A DNA stretch of 14,004 nucleotides. It comes from an uncultured Flavobacteriaceae bacterium. Its GTDB lineage: Bacteria; Bacteroidota; Bacteroidia; Flavobacteriales; Flavobacteriaceae. The stretch spans positions 1-14,004 of the forward strand of contig CALIIP010000105.1 of assembly GCA_938018045.1 (NCBI GenBank), written 5' to 3'. The notes beneath the pieces were generated by a model. It had not been told where the DNA came from. It ran no database searches and saw only the letters and a program-made list of their open reading frames with translations. Every line of letters starts with the position of its first letter. The stretch's first letter is position 1. Shown in pieces: positions 6,666 to 14,004 of the stretch. The position numbers were made by a program, and so were the translations under genes.

Positions 6666-6684
6666 CAATCTTTAAAATATAAAT

Positions 6685-7740
6685 ATGGGAATGAAATTGT
6701 CGAAATTTGGGTTTGAATTACCTGAAGAATTATTAGTAGAATATCCAGCAGAACATCGTGATGAGTCACGTTTAATGGTCTTAAATAGAAAAGAACAAAC
6801 GATTGAGCACAAGAAGTTCAAGGATTTGATCGACTATTTTGATGAAGGAGATTTATTGGTAATGAACGATTCTAAAGTATTTCCTGCTCGTTTATTTGGT
6901 GAAAAAGAAAAAACAGGCGCAAGAATTGAAGTTTTCTTATTAAGAGAATTAAATGAAGAGCAACGTTTATGGGATGTATTAGTAGATCCTGCAAGAAAAA
7001 TAAGAATCGGAAACAAATTATTTTTTGGTGATGATGAAAGTTTAGTTGCTGAGGTTATTGACAACACAACTTCAAGAGGGCGTACACTTCGTTTCTTATA
7101 CGATGGTTCTTATGAAGAATTTAGAAAAAGATTGAAAAAACAAGGAGAAACTCCGTTGCCTAAATATATTCAAAGAGATACAGAGCCTTCTGATAAAGAT
7201 CGTTTCCAAACTATTTATGCAAAGCATGAAGGTTCGGTTGCAGCACCAACAGCAGGAATGCACTTTTCAAAACACTTATTAAAAAGATTGGAAATTAAAG
7301 GTGTTGATTTTGCAAAAGTAACCTTGCATGTAGGCTTAGGAACTTTTAATCCTGTAGAAGTAGAGGATTTATCTAAGCATAAAATGGATTCTGAAGAAAT
7401 CGATATTACTGCAGCTTCAGCAAAAATGGTTAATGATGCATTGAAAAATAAGCGTAGAATCTGTGCTGTTGGTACAACTTCTATGAGAACATTAGAAAGT
7501 TCAGTATCATCTGCAGGACAGTTAAATGAATTTACAGGTTGGACAAATAAATTTATTTTTCCTCCACATGATTTTTCAATTGCAAACTGTATGATTACTA
7601 ATTTTCATATGCCGAAATCTACTTTAATGATGATGGCATCTGCATTTGCAGGTCATGACTTTTTAACTGAAGCATATAAAGTTGCAATTAAAGAAGGATA
7701 TCATTTCTACTCTTATGGAGATGCAATGTTGATTATCTAA
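6685..7740 (+). CDS. queA: S-adenosylmethionine:tRNA ribosyltransferase-isomerase
   Basis: Transfers and rearranges the ribosyl group of SAM onto 7-aminomethyl-7-deazaguanine in tRNA, giving epoxyqueuosine, the penultimate queuosine step. The 351 residues match the usual family length. Motifs seen: EYPAEHRDESRLMVL near the N-terminus, LLVMNDSKVFPARLFGEK (about 57-74), TGARIEVFLLREL, QGETPLPKYIQR, the AAPTAGMHF block, TLHVGLGTFNPV, GTTSMRTLES, and the C-terminal FPPHDF followed by NFHMPKSTL. ATG codons at 6685 and 6691 (MGMKLSKF) are both possible; relatives I recall begin at the MKLS position, so the second is at least as likely. It has its own promoter upstream and a terminator after it. Confidence 0.97.
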   Translation: MGMKLSKFGFELPEELLVEYPAEHRDESRLMVLNRKEQTIEHKKFKDLIDYFDEGDLLVMNDSKVFPARLFGEKEKTGARIEVFLLRELNEEQRLWDVLVDPARKIRIGNKLFFGDDESLVAEVIDNTTSRGRTLRFLYDGSYEEFRKRLKKQGETPLPKYIQRDTEPSDKDRFQTIYAKHEGSVAAPTAGMHFSKHLLKRLEIKGVDFAKVTLHVGLGTFNPVEVEDLSKHKMDSEEIDITAASAKMVNDALKNKRRICAVGTTSMRTLESSVSSAGQLNEFTGWTNKFIFPPHDFSIANCMITNFHMPKSTLMMMASAFAGHDFLTEAYKVAIKEGYHFYSYGDAMLII

Positions 7741-7772
7741 ATTTAATAGAAGCAATAAATAATAAAAACATT

Positions 7773-7810
7773 AAAAACTGACGCTATCAAAAATAGAAGT
7801 CAGTTTTTTT
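7773..7810 (+). terminator. Rho-independent terminator after queA
   Basis: AAAAACTGAC (7773-7782) pairs with GTCAGTTTTT (7799-7808); inside the loop CTAT and ATAG form a further short helix. A T run follows. It lies 32 nt after the queA stop and only 18 nt before the proposed rlmN start, so rlmN would need its own promoter or depend on readthrough. Confidence 0.85.
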
Positions 7811-7828
7811 TATATAAATAATAAACTT

Positions 7829-8875
7829 TTGAGCGAAGCGAAAAAAAAAGACATACGATCACTTACCAAAGAACAATTACGTGATTTTTTTGTAGAAAAT
7901 GGCGATAAGGCTTTTCGTGGAAATCAAGTCTATGAATGGTTGTGGAGTAAAGTTTCGCATTCTTTTGATGGTATGACAAATATTTCAAAAGAAACGCGTC
8001 AAATGCTCGAAGATAACTTTGTGATCAATCATATTGAGGTTGATGAAATGCAACGAAGTAAAGATGGTACCATAAAAAATGCTGTTCGTTTACACGATGG
8101 TTTAATGGTTGAGTCTGTTTTAATCCCTACGGAAACTCGAACAACTGCTTGTGTTTCTAGTCAAGTTGGTTGTAGTCTAGATTGTAAATTTTGTGCAACT
8201 TCTCGTTTAAAACGTATGCGAAATTTGAATCCTGATGAAATCTATGATCAAGTTGCAGCAATCAATCAAGAAAGTTTATTGTATCACAATCGCAAGTTGA
8301 CAAATATTGTTTTTATGGGAATGGGTGAACCATTGATGAATTATAACAATGTGCTTAAATCAATAGAGAAAATAACGTCTCCTGAAGGTTTAGGAATGTC
8401 ACCAAAGAGAATTACACTATCAACTTCTGGAGTGCCAAAGATGATAAAAAAACTTGCTGATGATGAAGTGAAATTCAATTTAGCAGTGTCTTTACATTCA
8501 GCAATTGATGAAGTTAGAACACAAATAATGCCTTTTAATGAGAATTTTCCGTTAGATGATTTGCGTGAATCATTAGAGTATTGGTATGAGAAAACCGAGC
8601 GAATGATTACTTATGAATACATCGTTTGGGACGGAATAAACGACACAAGAAAAGATATAGATGCTTTGGTAGATTTTTGCAAGGCTGTACCATGTAAAGT
8701 CAATATTATTGAGTACAATCCAATTGATGATGGTGAATTTCAGCAAGCACCAAAAAGAGCAATTGCAGATTATGTAAGTGTGCTCGAAATGAATGATATT
8801 GTTGTAAATGTTCGCCGAAGTAGAGGAAAAGATATAGATGCAGCATGCGGACAACTAGCAAATAAAAAAGCATAG
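7829..8875 (+). CDS. rlmN: Dual-specificity rRNA/tRNA adenine-C2 methyltransferase, TTG start
   Basis: Radical-SAM enzyme that methylates C2 of A2503 in 23S rRNA, and A37 of some tRNAs in E. coli, supporting decoding accuracy. The 4Fe-4S ligands are C115, C119 and C122 in CSLDCKFC. Cys108, seven residues earlier, and Cys340 in DAACGQL match the two mechanistic cysteines of RlmN. The GGEP-like SAM motif is MGMGEPLMN (163-171). The length of 348 is close to the family norm. The start is taken as TTG at 7829 because the N-terminal KDIRSLTKEQLRDFF block must be included, no upstream in-frame ATG is close, and the next Met is residue 49. I see no proper -7 box between the queA terminator and this start. 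It could not be mistaken for Cfr without alignment of specificity residues, but context favours RlmN. Confidence 0.95.
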   Translation: MSEAKKKDIRSLTKEQLRDFFVENGDKAFRGNQVYEWLWSKVSHSFDGMTNISKETRQMLEDNFVINHIEVDEMQRSKDGTIKNAVRLHDGLMVESVLIPTETRTTACVSSQVGCSLDCKFCATSRLKRMRNLNPDEIYDQVAAINQESLLYHNRKLTNIVFMGMGEPLMNYNNVLKSIEKITSPEGLGMSPKRITLSTSGVPKMIKKLADDEVKFNLAVSLHSAIDEVRTQIMPFNENFPLDDLRESLEYWYEKTERMITYEYIVWDGINDTRKDIDALVDFCKAVPCKVNIIEYNPIDDGEFQQAPKRAIADYVSVLEMNDIVVNVRRSRGKDIDAACGQLANKKA

Positions 8876-8885
8876 ATATTTTGCT

Positions 8886-8893
8886 TACTTTTG
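8886..8893 (+). promoter_or_regulatory. Possible -7 box TACTTTTG for the polyprenyl synthase
   Basis: TACTTTTG fits TAnnTTTG and ends 11 nt before the ATG at 8905, inside the 29-base gap after rlmN. No -33 TTG is placed correctly, so co-transcription with rlmN is as likely as an independent promoter. Confidence 0.3.
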
Positions 8894-8904
8894 ACTTCTA
8901 AAGA

Positions 8905-9882
8905 ATGAAGATAGTAGAACAAATAAAACAACCTATTGTAAATGAAATGGAACTCTTTGAAGAGAAATTCAAAGAGGCAATGATTTCTAAGGTTCCACTA
9001 CTCAATAGAATTACTCATTATATAGTTCGTAGAAAAGGAAAACAGATGCGACCAATGTTTGTGTTCTTGGTTGCAAAAATGGTTTCTAACGGAAAGTTTG
9101 ACGAGCGTACTTATCGTGGCGCATCAGTAATAGAACTGATTCATACAGCAACTTTGGTGCATGATGATGTTGTAGATGATAGTAATCGTAGAAGAGGTTT
9201 CTTTTCTTTAAATGCACTTTGGAAAAATAAAATTGCGGTTTTAGTTGGTGATTTTTTGTTGTCTAAAGGATTGTTGTTATCTATTGATAATGATGATTTT
9301 GATATTTTAAAACTGATTTCTATTGCAGTTAGAGAAATGAGTGAAGGTGAATTACTCCAAATAGAAAAAGCTCGAAAACTTGATATTACAGAAGATATTT
9401 ACTTTAATATCATTCGTCAGAAAACAGCAACTTTGATTGCCGCTTGTTGTGGTATTGGTGCGGCATCAGTTGGAAGTGATAAAGAGGAGGTTGAAAAAAT
9501 GCGAAAGTTTGGTGAACTCATCGGAATAGCATTTCAAATAAAGGATGATTTGTTTGATTACTCTGATGAAAAAATTGGAAAGCCAACAGGAATAGACATC
9601 AAAGAGCAAAAAATGACATTGCCATTGATTTATGCATTGAATAATTGTGAGCCATCAGAAAAAAAATGGTTGATTAATTCTGTTAAAAAGTATAATAAAG
9701 ATAAGAAAAGGGTGAAGGAAGTTATTGCTTTTGTAAAAGAAAAAGGAGGTATTGAATACACAACTTCTAAAATGAAAGAATATCAGCAAAAAGCTTTGGA
9801 AATATTGAGTTCTTATCCCGAAACTACATACAAAGAATCGCTAGTTAATATGGTAAATTACGTGATTGAGCGTAAGATATAA
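8905..9882 (+). CDS. All-trans polyprenyl diphosphate synthase
   Basis: A 325-residue trans-prenyltransferase that extends allylic diphosphates with isopentenyl diphosphate. Family features: GKQMRP (45-50), the first aspartate-rich motif DDVVD (87-91) within HTATLVHDDVVDDSNRRRG, the following LVGDFLLSKG (113-122), and the second aspartate-rich motif DDLFD (214-218) preceded by FQIK. Five residues before the first motif is the small Ala82, and no bulky aromatic lies at -4 or -5, which points to a long-chain product. Flavobacteriaceae use menaquinone-6, so a hexaprenyl product for the quinone side chain is the likeliest role; chain length itself cannot be read directly. It lies 29 nt after rlmN and converges with the LysE gene 6 nt away. 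Confidence 0.94.
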   Translation: MKIVEQIKQPIVNEMELFEEKFKEAMISKVPLLNRITHYIVRRKGKQMRPMFVFLVAKMVSNGKFDERTYRGASVIELIHTATLVHDDVVDDSNRRRGFFSLNALWKNKIAVLVGDFLLSKGLLLSIDNDDFDILKLISIAVREMSEGELLQIEKARKLDITEDIYFNIIRQKTATLIAACCGIGAASVGSDKEEVEKMRKFGELIGIAFQIKDDLFDYSDEKIGKPTGIDIKEQKMTLPLIYALNNCEPSEKKWLINSVKKYNKDKKRVKEVIAFVKEKGGIEYTTSKMKEYQQKALEILSSYPETTYKESLVNMVNYVIERKI

Positions 9883-9888
9883 TTCGCT

Positions 9889-10503
9889 TTACCCAAACAC
9901 TTGTACTGCTGTCGAAATTGCCAATAAAACAAATAAAATACTTAGTATATAACTAATATTTCTTGCAATAAACTGTGCTTTTTTGGCAATCATTTCAGCA
10001 AATGAAACATAGATGACAAACAAAGAAAATGCACCTAGAACTGCACCAAAAACATAAATTGTTGCGTATGGTTGCTCAATAGACATCCAACCTTTATTTT
10101 CTGCTAATGTTGCCATTGTAAGAAAAAATGGAATTGCAAGCATATTTAACGAAGACATTCCAAGGCCAATAAAAAAACTACTTCCTTTTTTGTTTTCGCC
10201 TTCTGCTTTAAATTTTTTACGTGCTTGCATAAAAAAGAAAATAGCCAATGCCAATAAAACAAAAATTGCAGCAATTTTAAGATTTGTAATTATTTCAGGA
10301 TTAGCAACTAAATATTTGGCAAATGTTACAGCAATAAAGCCTTGAATAAAAACAACTGTTGCGGCGCCTGCAGAAAATTGAATTCCCGCTTTCTTGCCCT
10401 TTTCAATACTTGTTCTTGCAGCAGTCATATTTAGCATTGAAGGTGCTAAAAGCCCAATAAATGCTGCTAAAAAACCGATTATTAAAGGTAAAATGTAATT
10501 CAT
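9889..10503 (-). CDS. LysE/RhtB-type amino-acid exporter family protein
   Basis: A 204-residue integral membrane protein with about six hydrophobic helices, the size and profile of LysE/RhtB exporters, which pump amino acids and related metabolites out of the cell. The first helix with its turn (GFLAAFIGLLAPSMLNMTA, about 10-28) corresponds to the conserved N-terminal family block with its Pro; the loop ARTSIEKGKKAG follows. A charged cytoplasmic loop (KKFKAEGENKKGSS, about 96-109) splits the protein in half, as in relatives. It follows the GH3 gene by 5 nt on the same strand and so is very probably co-transcribed and functionally linked. The cargo is unknown; the GH3 neighbour suggests an amino acid or amidated acid. 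Sequence divergence from classical LysE makes the family call good rather than certain. Confidence 0.8.
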   Translation of the reverse strand: MNYILPLIIGFLAAFIGLLAPSMLNMTAARTSIEKGKKAGIQFSAGAATVVFIQGFIAVTFAKYLVANPEIITNLKIAAIFVLLALAIFFFMQARKKFKAEGENKKGSSFFIGLGMSSLNMLAIPFFLTMATLAENKGWMSIEQPYATIYVFGAVLGAFSLFVIYVSFAEMIAKKAQFIARNISYILSILFVLLAISTAVQVFG

Positions 10504-10508
10504 TATAA

Positions 10509-12023
10509 TTAAGAATCTAATTGTAATAATTCTTCAACAAATTTTCTTGAATTTGATAATCTTGGAACTTTATGCTGACCTCCCAATTTTTGGTTCACTT
10601 TTAGCCAATCATAAAACAATCCTTTTCTCGAAGAATGCACTTTCGGTAATGATAATGTCATGTTTTTATAACGCTTAGCTTCGTAATCAGAATTAATAGA
10701 TTTAAGCGCATTGTCAAGTAACTCTATAAAATAATTAATGTTCTCTGGAGCCTTACTAAATTCTATTATCCACTCATGACTACCGCTTTTTTTATCTTTC
10801 ATAAATATTGGCGCAACAGTATAATCGGTAATTGTTGCGCTTGTCTTTTTACAAGCTTTTTTTAACGCTTCCTCAGCGTTTTCGATAATCAATTCTTCAC
10901 CAAAAACATTTATAAAGTGCTTAGTTCTTCCTGTTATTTTTATTCTATATGGTTTTATCGAAGTGAACTTTACAGTATCACCAATTAAGTATCTCCACAG
11001 GCCTCCATTTGTAGTAATTAGAATAGCATAATTGACATTTTTTTTAACTTTTGATAAGGGAATTGCCATCGAATTTTCACTATCATATTCATCCATAGGA
11101 ATGAATTCATAAAAAATTCCGTAGTCGAGCATCAAGAGTAATTCTTCAGAATTGTTTTTATCTTGAATCGCAAAAAAACCTTCAGAGGCATTGTAAGTTT
11201 CGTAGTATTGAAATTCTTTTTTCGGAATCAATTTTTTGAATTGCTCACGATATGGGTTGAAGTTTACACCTCCATGAAAATAGACTTCTAAATTTGGCCA
11301 AACTTCCAAAATATTATCTTTTCCAGTTTTTTCTAGTACTTTATTTAACAGAACCAGCATCCAAGAAGGAACACCAATTAGACTTGTAATATTTTCAGGA
11401 ATTGTTTCATTTATGATGGCTTCCATTTTAGTTTCCCATTCGCTCATTAAAGCTGTTTCTTGTTTTGGAGCACTATTTACATTTGCCCAAAAAGGCATAT
11501 TTTCAATAATAATTGCTGATAAATCTCCGAAATAAGAGTTGTTGTCTTCGTAAACTGCTGCACTTCCGCCAAGTCGCAAACCCTTTCCAGTAAAGAGTTG
11601 AGCATTAGGATTATTGTTTATATACAAGCACAACATATCTTTACCTGCTTTTAAATGGCAACCTTCAATTGCTTCATCACTCACAGGAATAAATTTACTT
11701 TTTGCATTAGTAGTTCCGCTTGATTTTGCAAACCATTTTATATTTGAGTTCCAAAAAATATTTTGTTCACCTTTACGTACACGTTCAATAAATGGAGAAA
11801 AAGTCTCGTACTTTTGAATAGGGATTGACTCTGTAAATGTTTTGTAATCTTTGATGTTTTTAAAATCGAATTGTTTGCCAATTTCAGTATTTCTTGCAGT
11901 AAAAAGAAGTTGATAAAGTAGTTCTTCTTGAACATCAATAGGATATTTGACAAATAATTCTATTTGGTGAATTCGTTTTTTTAAAAACCATGAAATTATG
12001 GAGTTTACTATTGGTATTGCCAT
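10509..12023 (-). CDS. GH3 family acyl-acid amido synthetase-like protein
   Basis: A 504-residue cytoplasmic ATP-dependent adenylating enzyme of the GH3 family, named after plant enzymes that couple auxin, jasmonate and other acids to amino acids. Signatures: phosphate-binding loop AKSSGTT (99-105), YNASEGFF (277-284), LWRYLIGD (342-349) with the nucleotide ribose-binding Asp, and the hinge region TGRTKHFINVFGE (364-376). The C-terminal domain ends with HSSRKGLFYDWLK and GGQHKVPRL, typical of the bacterial branch. The N-terminus is amphipathic rather than a signal peptide. It is followed by a LysE-type exporter gene after 5 nt and is divergent from the DUF2797 gene, with only 43 nt between. 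No -7 box was recognised. Bacterial substrates are unknown; the family call is firm. Confidence 0.94.
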   Translation of the reverse strand: MAIPIVNSIISWFLKKRIHQIELFVKYPIDVQEELLYQLLFTARNTEIGKQFDFKNIKDYKTFTESIPIQKYETFSPFIERVRKGEQNIFWNSNIKWFAKSSGTTNAKSKFIPVSDEAIEGCHLKAGKDMLCLYINNNPNAQLFTGKGLRLGGSAAVYEDNNSYFGDLSAIIIENMPFWANVNSAPKQETALMSEWETKMEAIINETIPENITSLIGVPSWMLVLLNKVLEKTGKDNILEVWPNLEVYFHGGVNFNPYREQFKKLIPKKEFQYYETYNASEGFFAIQDKNNSEELLLMLDYGIFYEFIPMDEYDSENSMAIPLSKVKKNVNYAILITTNGGLWRYLIGDTVKFTSIKPYRIKITGRTKHFINVFGEELIIENAEEALKKACKKTSATITDYTVAPIFMKDKKSGSHEWIIEFSKAPENINYFIELLDNALKSINSDYEAKRYKNMTLSLPKVHSSRKGLFYDWLKVNQKLGGQHKVPRLSNSRKFVEELLQLDS

Positions 12024-12042
12024 CGTTAATTGAGTATCTTTA
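12011..12042 (+). promoter_or_regulatory. Possible promoter for the DUF2797 operon: TTG-N21-TATCTTTA
   Basis: TTG at 12011-12013 and TATCTTTA at 12035-12042 (seven of eight bases of TAnnTTTG) are 21 bases apart, giving a leader of about 18 nt before the ATG at 12067. The -33 element would overlap the first codons of the divergent GH3 gene. Confidence 0.35.
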
Positions 12043-12066
12043 TCGAGTTAAAATTACAATTCTATT

Positions 12067-12861
12067 ATGACATATCAAGGCGTACTTAAAAAAATGATGA
12101 CTTCTAATGAAAATACCATTCAATACTATCTTGATATGGAAGATGATTTTTTGAATATAAATCAATTATTGGATAGAGAAATCCAGTTATCATTTATAAA
12201 ATATGAATGTTTGAGTTGTCATAAGGACAAGCCAATTTACCGTCAAGGATTTTGTAAAAACTGTTTTTTTGAAGCACCAAATGCTGGAGAATGGATTATA
12301 AATCCTGAGAAGAGTACTGCGCATCTAGGAATAGAAGATCGAGATTTAGAGTATGAAAAAAAGATGCAATTGATGCCGCATATTGTGTATTTAGCAAATT
12401 CTAGTGATGTAAAGGTTGGTGTCACTAGAAAGTCTCAAGTTCCTACTCGTTGGATAGATCAAGGGGCGCATGAAGCAATTGAAATTGTTGAGGTTCCGAA
12501 TCGTTATTTAGCAGGAATAACCGAAGTTGCTTTAAAAGATTACGTGTCTGACAAAACCAATTGGAGAAAAATGCTCACAAATGATATTACTGATGTTGAT
12601 TTAGTTGCCAAAAAAGAAGAGTTGTCAAAATACATTCCAGATGAAGCAAAGGAATATTATTTGAAGGAAAACACAACAGAATTGAAACTGAATTTCCCAG
12701 TAAATAAATATCCAGAAAAAGTAAAAAGTTTGAATTTAGTAAAAGCGCAAAAATTTAAAGGAATTTTAAAAGGGATAAAAGGGCAATATTTAATTTTTGA
12801 TGATAGTACAGTTTTTAATGTTCGTGCCAATGAAGGTTTGGTAGTTGAAATAGATATATAA
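12067..12861 (+). CDS. DUF2797 protein: zinc ribbon plus GIY-YIG-like core
   Basis: A 264-residue cytoplasmic protein matching the DUF2797 family, which has no assigned function. A four-cysteine zinc ribbon is clear: C48xxC51 and C63xxC66. Further on, HIVYLA (105-110), KVGVTR (116-121), Arg128 in TRWIDQG and Glu153 in the helix ITEVALKDYV follow the order and spacing of GIY-YIG nuclease-fold domains of the T5orf172/MUG113 type (vYxi, KIGxT, R, then helical E). The remaining C-terminal part (about 205-264) looks beta-rich. The fold inference is mine and untested. It is divergent from GH3 and overlaps the next gene by one base (TAATG), so it heads a co-translated unit. Both nucleic-acid-binding and nuclease roles are open. 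Confidence 0.85.
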   Translation: MTYQGVLKKMMTSNENTIQYYLDMEDDFLNINQLLDREIQLSFIKYECLSCHKDKPIYRQGFCKNCFFEAPNAGEWIINPEKSTAHLGIEDRDLEYEKKMQLMPHIVYLANSSDVKVGVTRKSQVPTRWIDQGAHEAIEIVEVPNRYLAGITEVALKDYVSDKTNWRKMLTNDITDVDLVAKKEELSKYIPDEAKEYYLKENTTELKLNFPVNKYPEKVKSLNLVKAQKFKGILKGIKGQYLIFDDSTVFNVRANEGLVVEIDI

Positions 12862-13313
12862 TGAAGTACTTAATTGCTTTTTATATTGGTTTAGGATTAG
12901 TTTTATCCTCATTAATAACCATTGAATATAATTGTATTGGAGATGAGCAGTTTCCAAAATTTTGGGGAAGTCCATTTGTTTTTAGTAAAAGTTCATTGGC
13001 AAGTTCCATGGAGTTGTATTATGGATTTGTTCCACTCTTTATAAATACTTTGATCTGGAGTTTAGTTTTATTAACTCTTAAATTTATTTATCAGAAAGTA
13101 ATTTTTAAAATCAATCATTATAAAACCATAAAGATTCTAAATAAAGTTGGTTTAGTTCTATTAATTCTTTTTTCTACATTAACTATCAAAGTTTCTTTTG
13201 AAACAGCAGGAAGATATTTTGAAAAAGGATTTAATTATTGGACTATTAATATGGATGAAGATGCTAAAATTTGGAAGATGGAATGTGAGGGTGAAATAAA
13301 AATATTTAAATAA
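12861..13313 (+). CDS. Three-helix membrane protein of unknown function
   Basis: A 150-residue protein whose ATG overlaps the DUF2797 stop by one base, indicating translational coupling. Hydrophobic segments lie at about residues 3-21 (possibly a membrane anchor rather than a cleaved signal), 55-77 and 95-110. A probably extracytoplasmic loop of about 33 residues between the first two contains GDEQFPKFWGSPFVF; a basic stretch (QKVIFKINHYKTIKILNK) lies between the second and third. The C-terminal 40 residues are charged and probably outside the membrane on the periplasmic side. I recognise no family. The nitrilase gene starts two bases after its stop. The coupling on both sides supports a real gene. 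Confidence 0.75.
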   Translation: MKYLIAFYIGLGLVLSSLITIEYNCIGDEQFPKFWGSPFVFSKSSLASSMELYYGFVPLFINTLIWSLVLLTLKFIYQKVIFKINHYKTIKILNKVGLVLLILFSTLTIKVSFETAGRYFEKGFNYWTINMDEDAKIWKMECEGEIKIFK

Positions 13314-13315
13314 TC

Positions 13316-14004
13316 ATGAAAAATAACTTATTAAAAGTAGCATTAGCACAAATTTCACCAGTTTGGTTAAACAAAGAAAAAACAATTGAGAAAATTGAGA
13401 AATCAATTTTAGATGCTGCAAAAGAAAAATGTGAACTTATTGTTTTTGGTGAAGCATTATTGCCAGGATATCCATTTTGGATTGCATTAACAAATGGTGC
13501 AGAATGGGATTCTAAAACTCAAAAAGAAATTCACGCACATTATGTTCGAAATTCTATTATTATAGAAAAAGGAGAATTAGATTCCGTTTGTAAATTAGCA
13601 AAAGCGCATAAAATTTCTATTTATTTAGGAATTATGGAACGCGCTCAAAATAGAGGTGGACACAGTATTTATGCATCTTTAGTTTATATAAACCAAGGAG
13701 GAGAAATAAAATCTGTCCACCGTAAACTTCAACCAACATTTGATGAACGTTTAACTTGGGCTCCAGGAGATGGAAACGGTTTGCAAGTTCATCCGTTAAA
13801 AGAATTTACTGTTGGAGGTTTAAATTGTTGGGAAAATTGGATGCCTTTACCAAGAACTGCTTTGTATGGTTTAGGAGAAAATTTGCATATTGCTGTTTGG
13901 CCTGGAAGCGACCATAATACAAAGGATATTACACGTTTTATTGCAAGAGAATCTCGTTCTTTTGTAATTTCCGTTTCAAGTTTAATGTCAAAATCAGACT
14001 TTCC
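13316..14004 (+). CDS. Nitrilase-type carbon-nitrogen hydrolase, partial (cut by the right edge)
   Basis: The first 229 residues of a nitrilase-superfamily enzyme, translated by hand from the ATG at 13316. The catalytic triad is complete: Glu46 in FGEALLPGYP, Lys137 in HRKLQPT and Cys171 in LNCWENWMP. The combination GYPFW, RKLxPTxxER with TWxxGDG, and CWEN is typical of branch 1 nitrilases, which hydrolyse nitriles to carboxylic acid and ammonia, rather than of aliphatic amidases or carbamoylases. True nitrilases run to about 310-350 residues, so roughly 90-120 are missing. The start follows the membrane-protein stop by 2 nt, so it is third in the DUF2797 operon. Its substrate cannot be told from the visible part; no frameshift is seen. 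Confidence 0.92.
   Translation, partial: MKNNLLKVALAQISPVWLNKEKTIEKIEKSILDAAKEKCELIVFGEALLPGYPFWIALTNGAEWDSKTQKEIHAHYVRNSIIIEKGELDSVCKLAKAHKISIYLGIMERAQNRGGHSIYASLVYINQGGEIKSVHRKLQPTFDERLTWAPGDGNGLQVHPLKEFTVGGLNCWENWMPLPRTALYGLGENLHIAVWPGSDHNTKDITRFIARESRSFVISVSSLMSKSDF

Noticed and set aside
6834..7067. Minus-strand open frame inside queA
   Set aside because: Shadow of queA coding sequence; no motif or promoter.
8573..8854. Minus-strand open frame inside rlmN
   Set aside because: Antisense to the conserved 3' part of rlmN, with a Cys/Ile/Tyr-rich low-quality product; a by-product of AT-rich codon use.
9860..9892. Hairpin TTACG/CGTAA at the junction of the polyprenyl synthase and LysE genes as a bidirectional terminator
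   Set aside because: The stem is only 5 bp with an 8-nt loop and no T run, too weak to call.
11614..11953. Plus- and minus-strand open frames within GH3
   Set aside because: Both overlap the conserved N-terminal GH3 region in other frames and have no independent support.
12790..12975. Minus-strand open frame across the DUF2797/membrane-protein junction
   Set aside because: It crosses two overlapping plus-strand genes and has no recognisable product; the TAATG overlap supports the plus-strand reading.

Overview
The window is AT-rich, densely coded chromosomal DNA from a member of the Bacteroidota, most likely the family Flavobacteriaceae. This rests on recognisable flavobacterial protein types (DUF3127, DUF2797, bacterial GH3, a histidine kinase with the ETAHQIGTPLSS H-box), near absence of Shine-Dalgarno sequences, TAnnTTTG-type -7 promoter boxes, and one copy of a TCATTTTGAGCGCAGTCGAAA-type intergenic repeat. 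Genus cannot be read from the sequence. I see no rRNA, tRNA, CRISPR array, transposase or prophage gene.

Layout. (1) 1-1151, minus: sensor histidine kinase running off the left edge. (2) 1237-2478, plus: flavin reductase-like protein and a DUF3127 OB-fold-like protein with an SSB-like acidic tip, closed by a strong terminator near 2537-2569. An intergenic palindromic repeat follows. (3) 2670-3296, plus: aat, leucyl/phenylalanyl-tRNA-protein transferase. (4) 3306-4473, minus: a two-gene unit of an uncharacterised small protein followed by an alpha/beta hydrolase. (5) A 262-base divergent intergenic region with a perfect 16-bp inverted repeat. (6) 4736-9882, plus: MazG-like pyrophosphohydrolase, small membrane protein, aroA, queA, rlmN and an all-trans polyprenyl diphosphate synthase. 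This is a housekeeping run covering nucleotide clean-up, chorismate synthesis, tRNA and rRNA modification, and probably the menaquinone side chain. (7) 9889-12023, minus: GH3-family acyl-acid amido synthetase followed by a LysE-type exporter. (8) 12067-14004, plus: a tightly packed unit of DUF2797 (zinc ribbon plus GIY-YIG-like core), a three-helix membrane protein and a nitrilase cut by the right edge.

Most of the window is ordinary conserved housekeeping. The points that reward a second look are: the SSB-like C-terminus of DUF3127; the GIY-YIG-like residues in DUF2797; the 16-bp inverted repeat shared by two divergent promoters; the self-complementary spacer at 5080-5158, which can form alternative hairpins; TTG start codons on aroA and rlmN, the latter inside sequence resembling the intergenic repeat; -7 boxes so close to ATG that leaderless mRNAs are likely; and the proximity of GH3, a LysE exporter and a nitrilase, which would fit handling of a small carboxylic acid or amino-acid conjugate. 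No single obviously new multi-gene system is visible.
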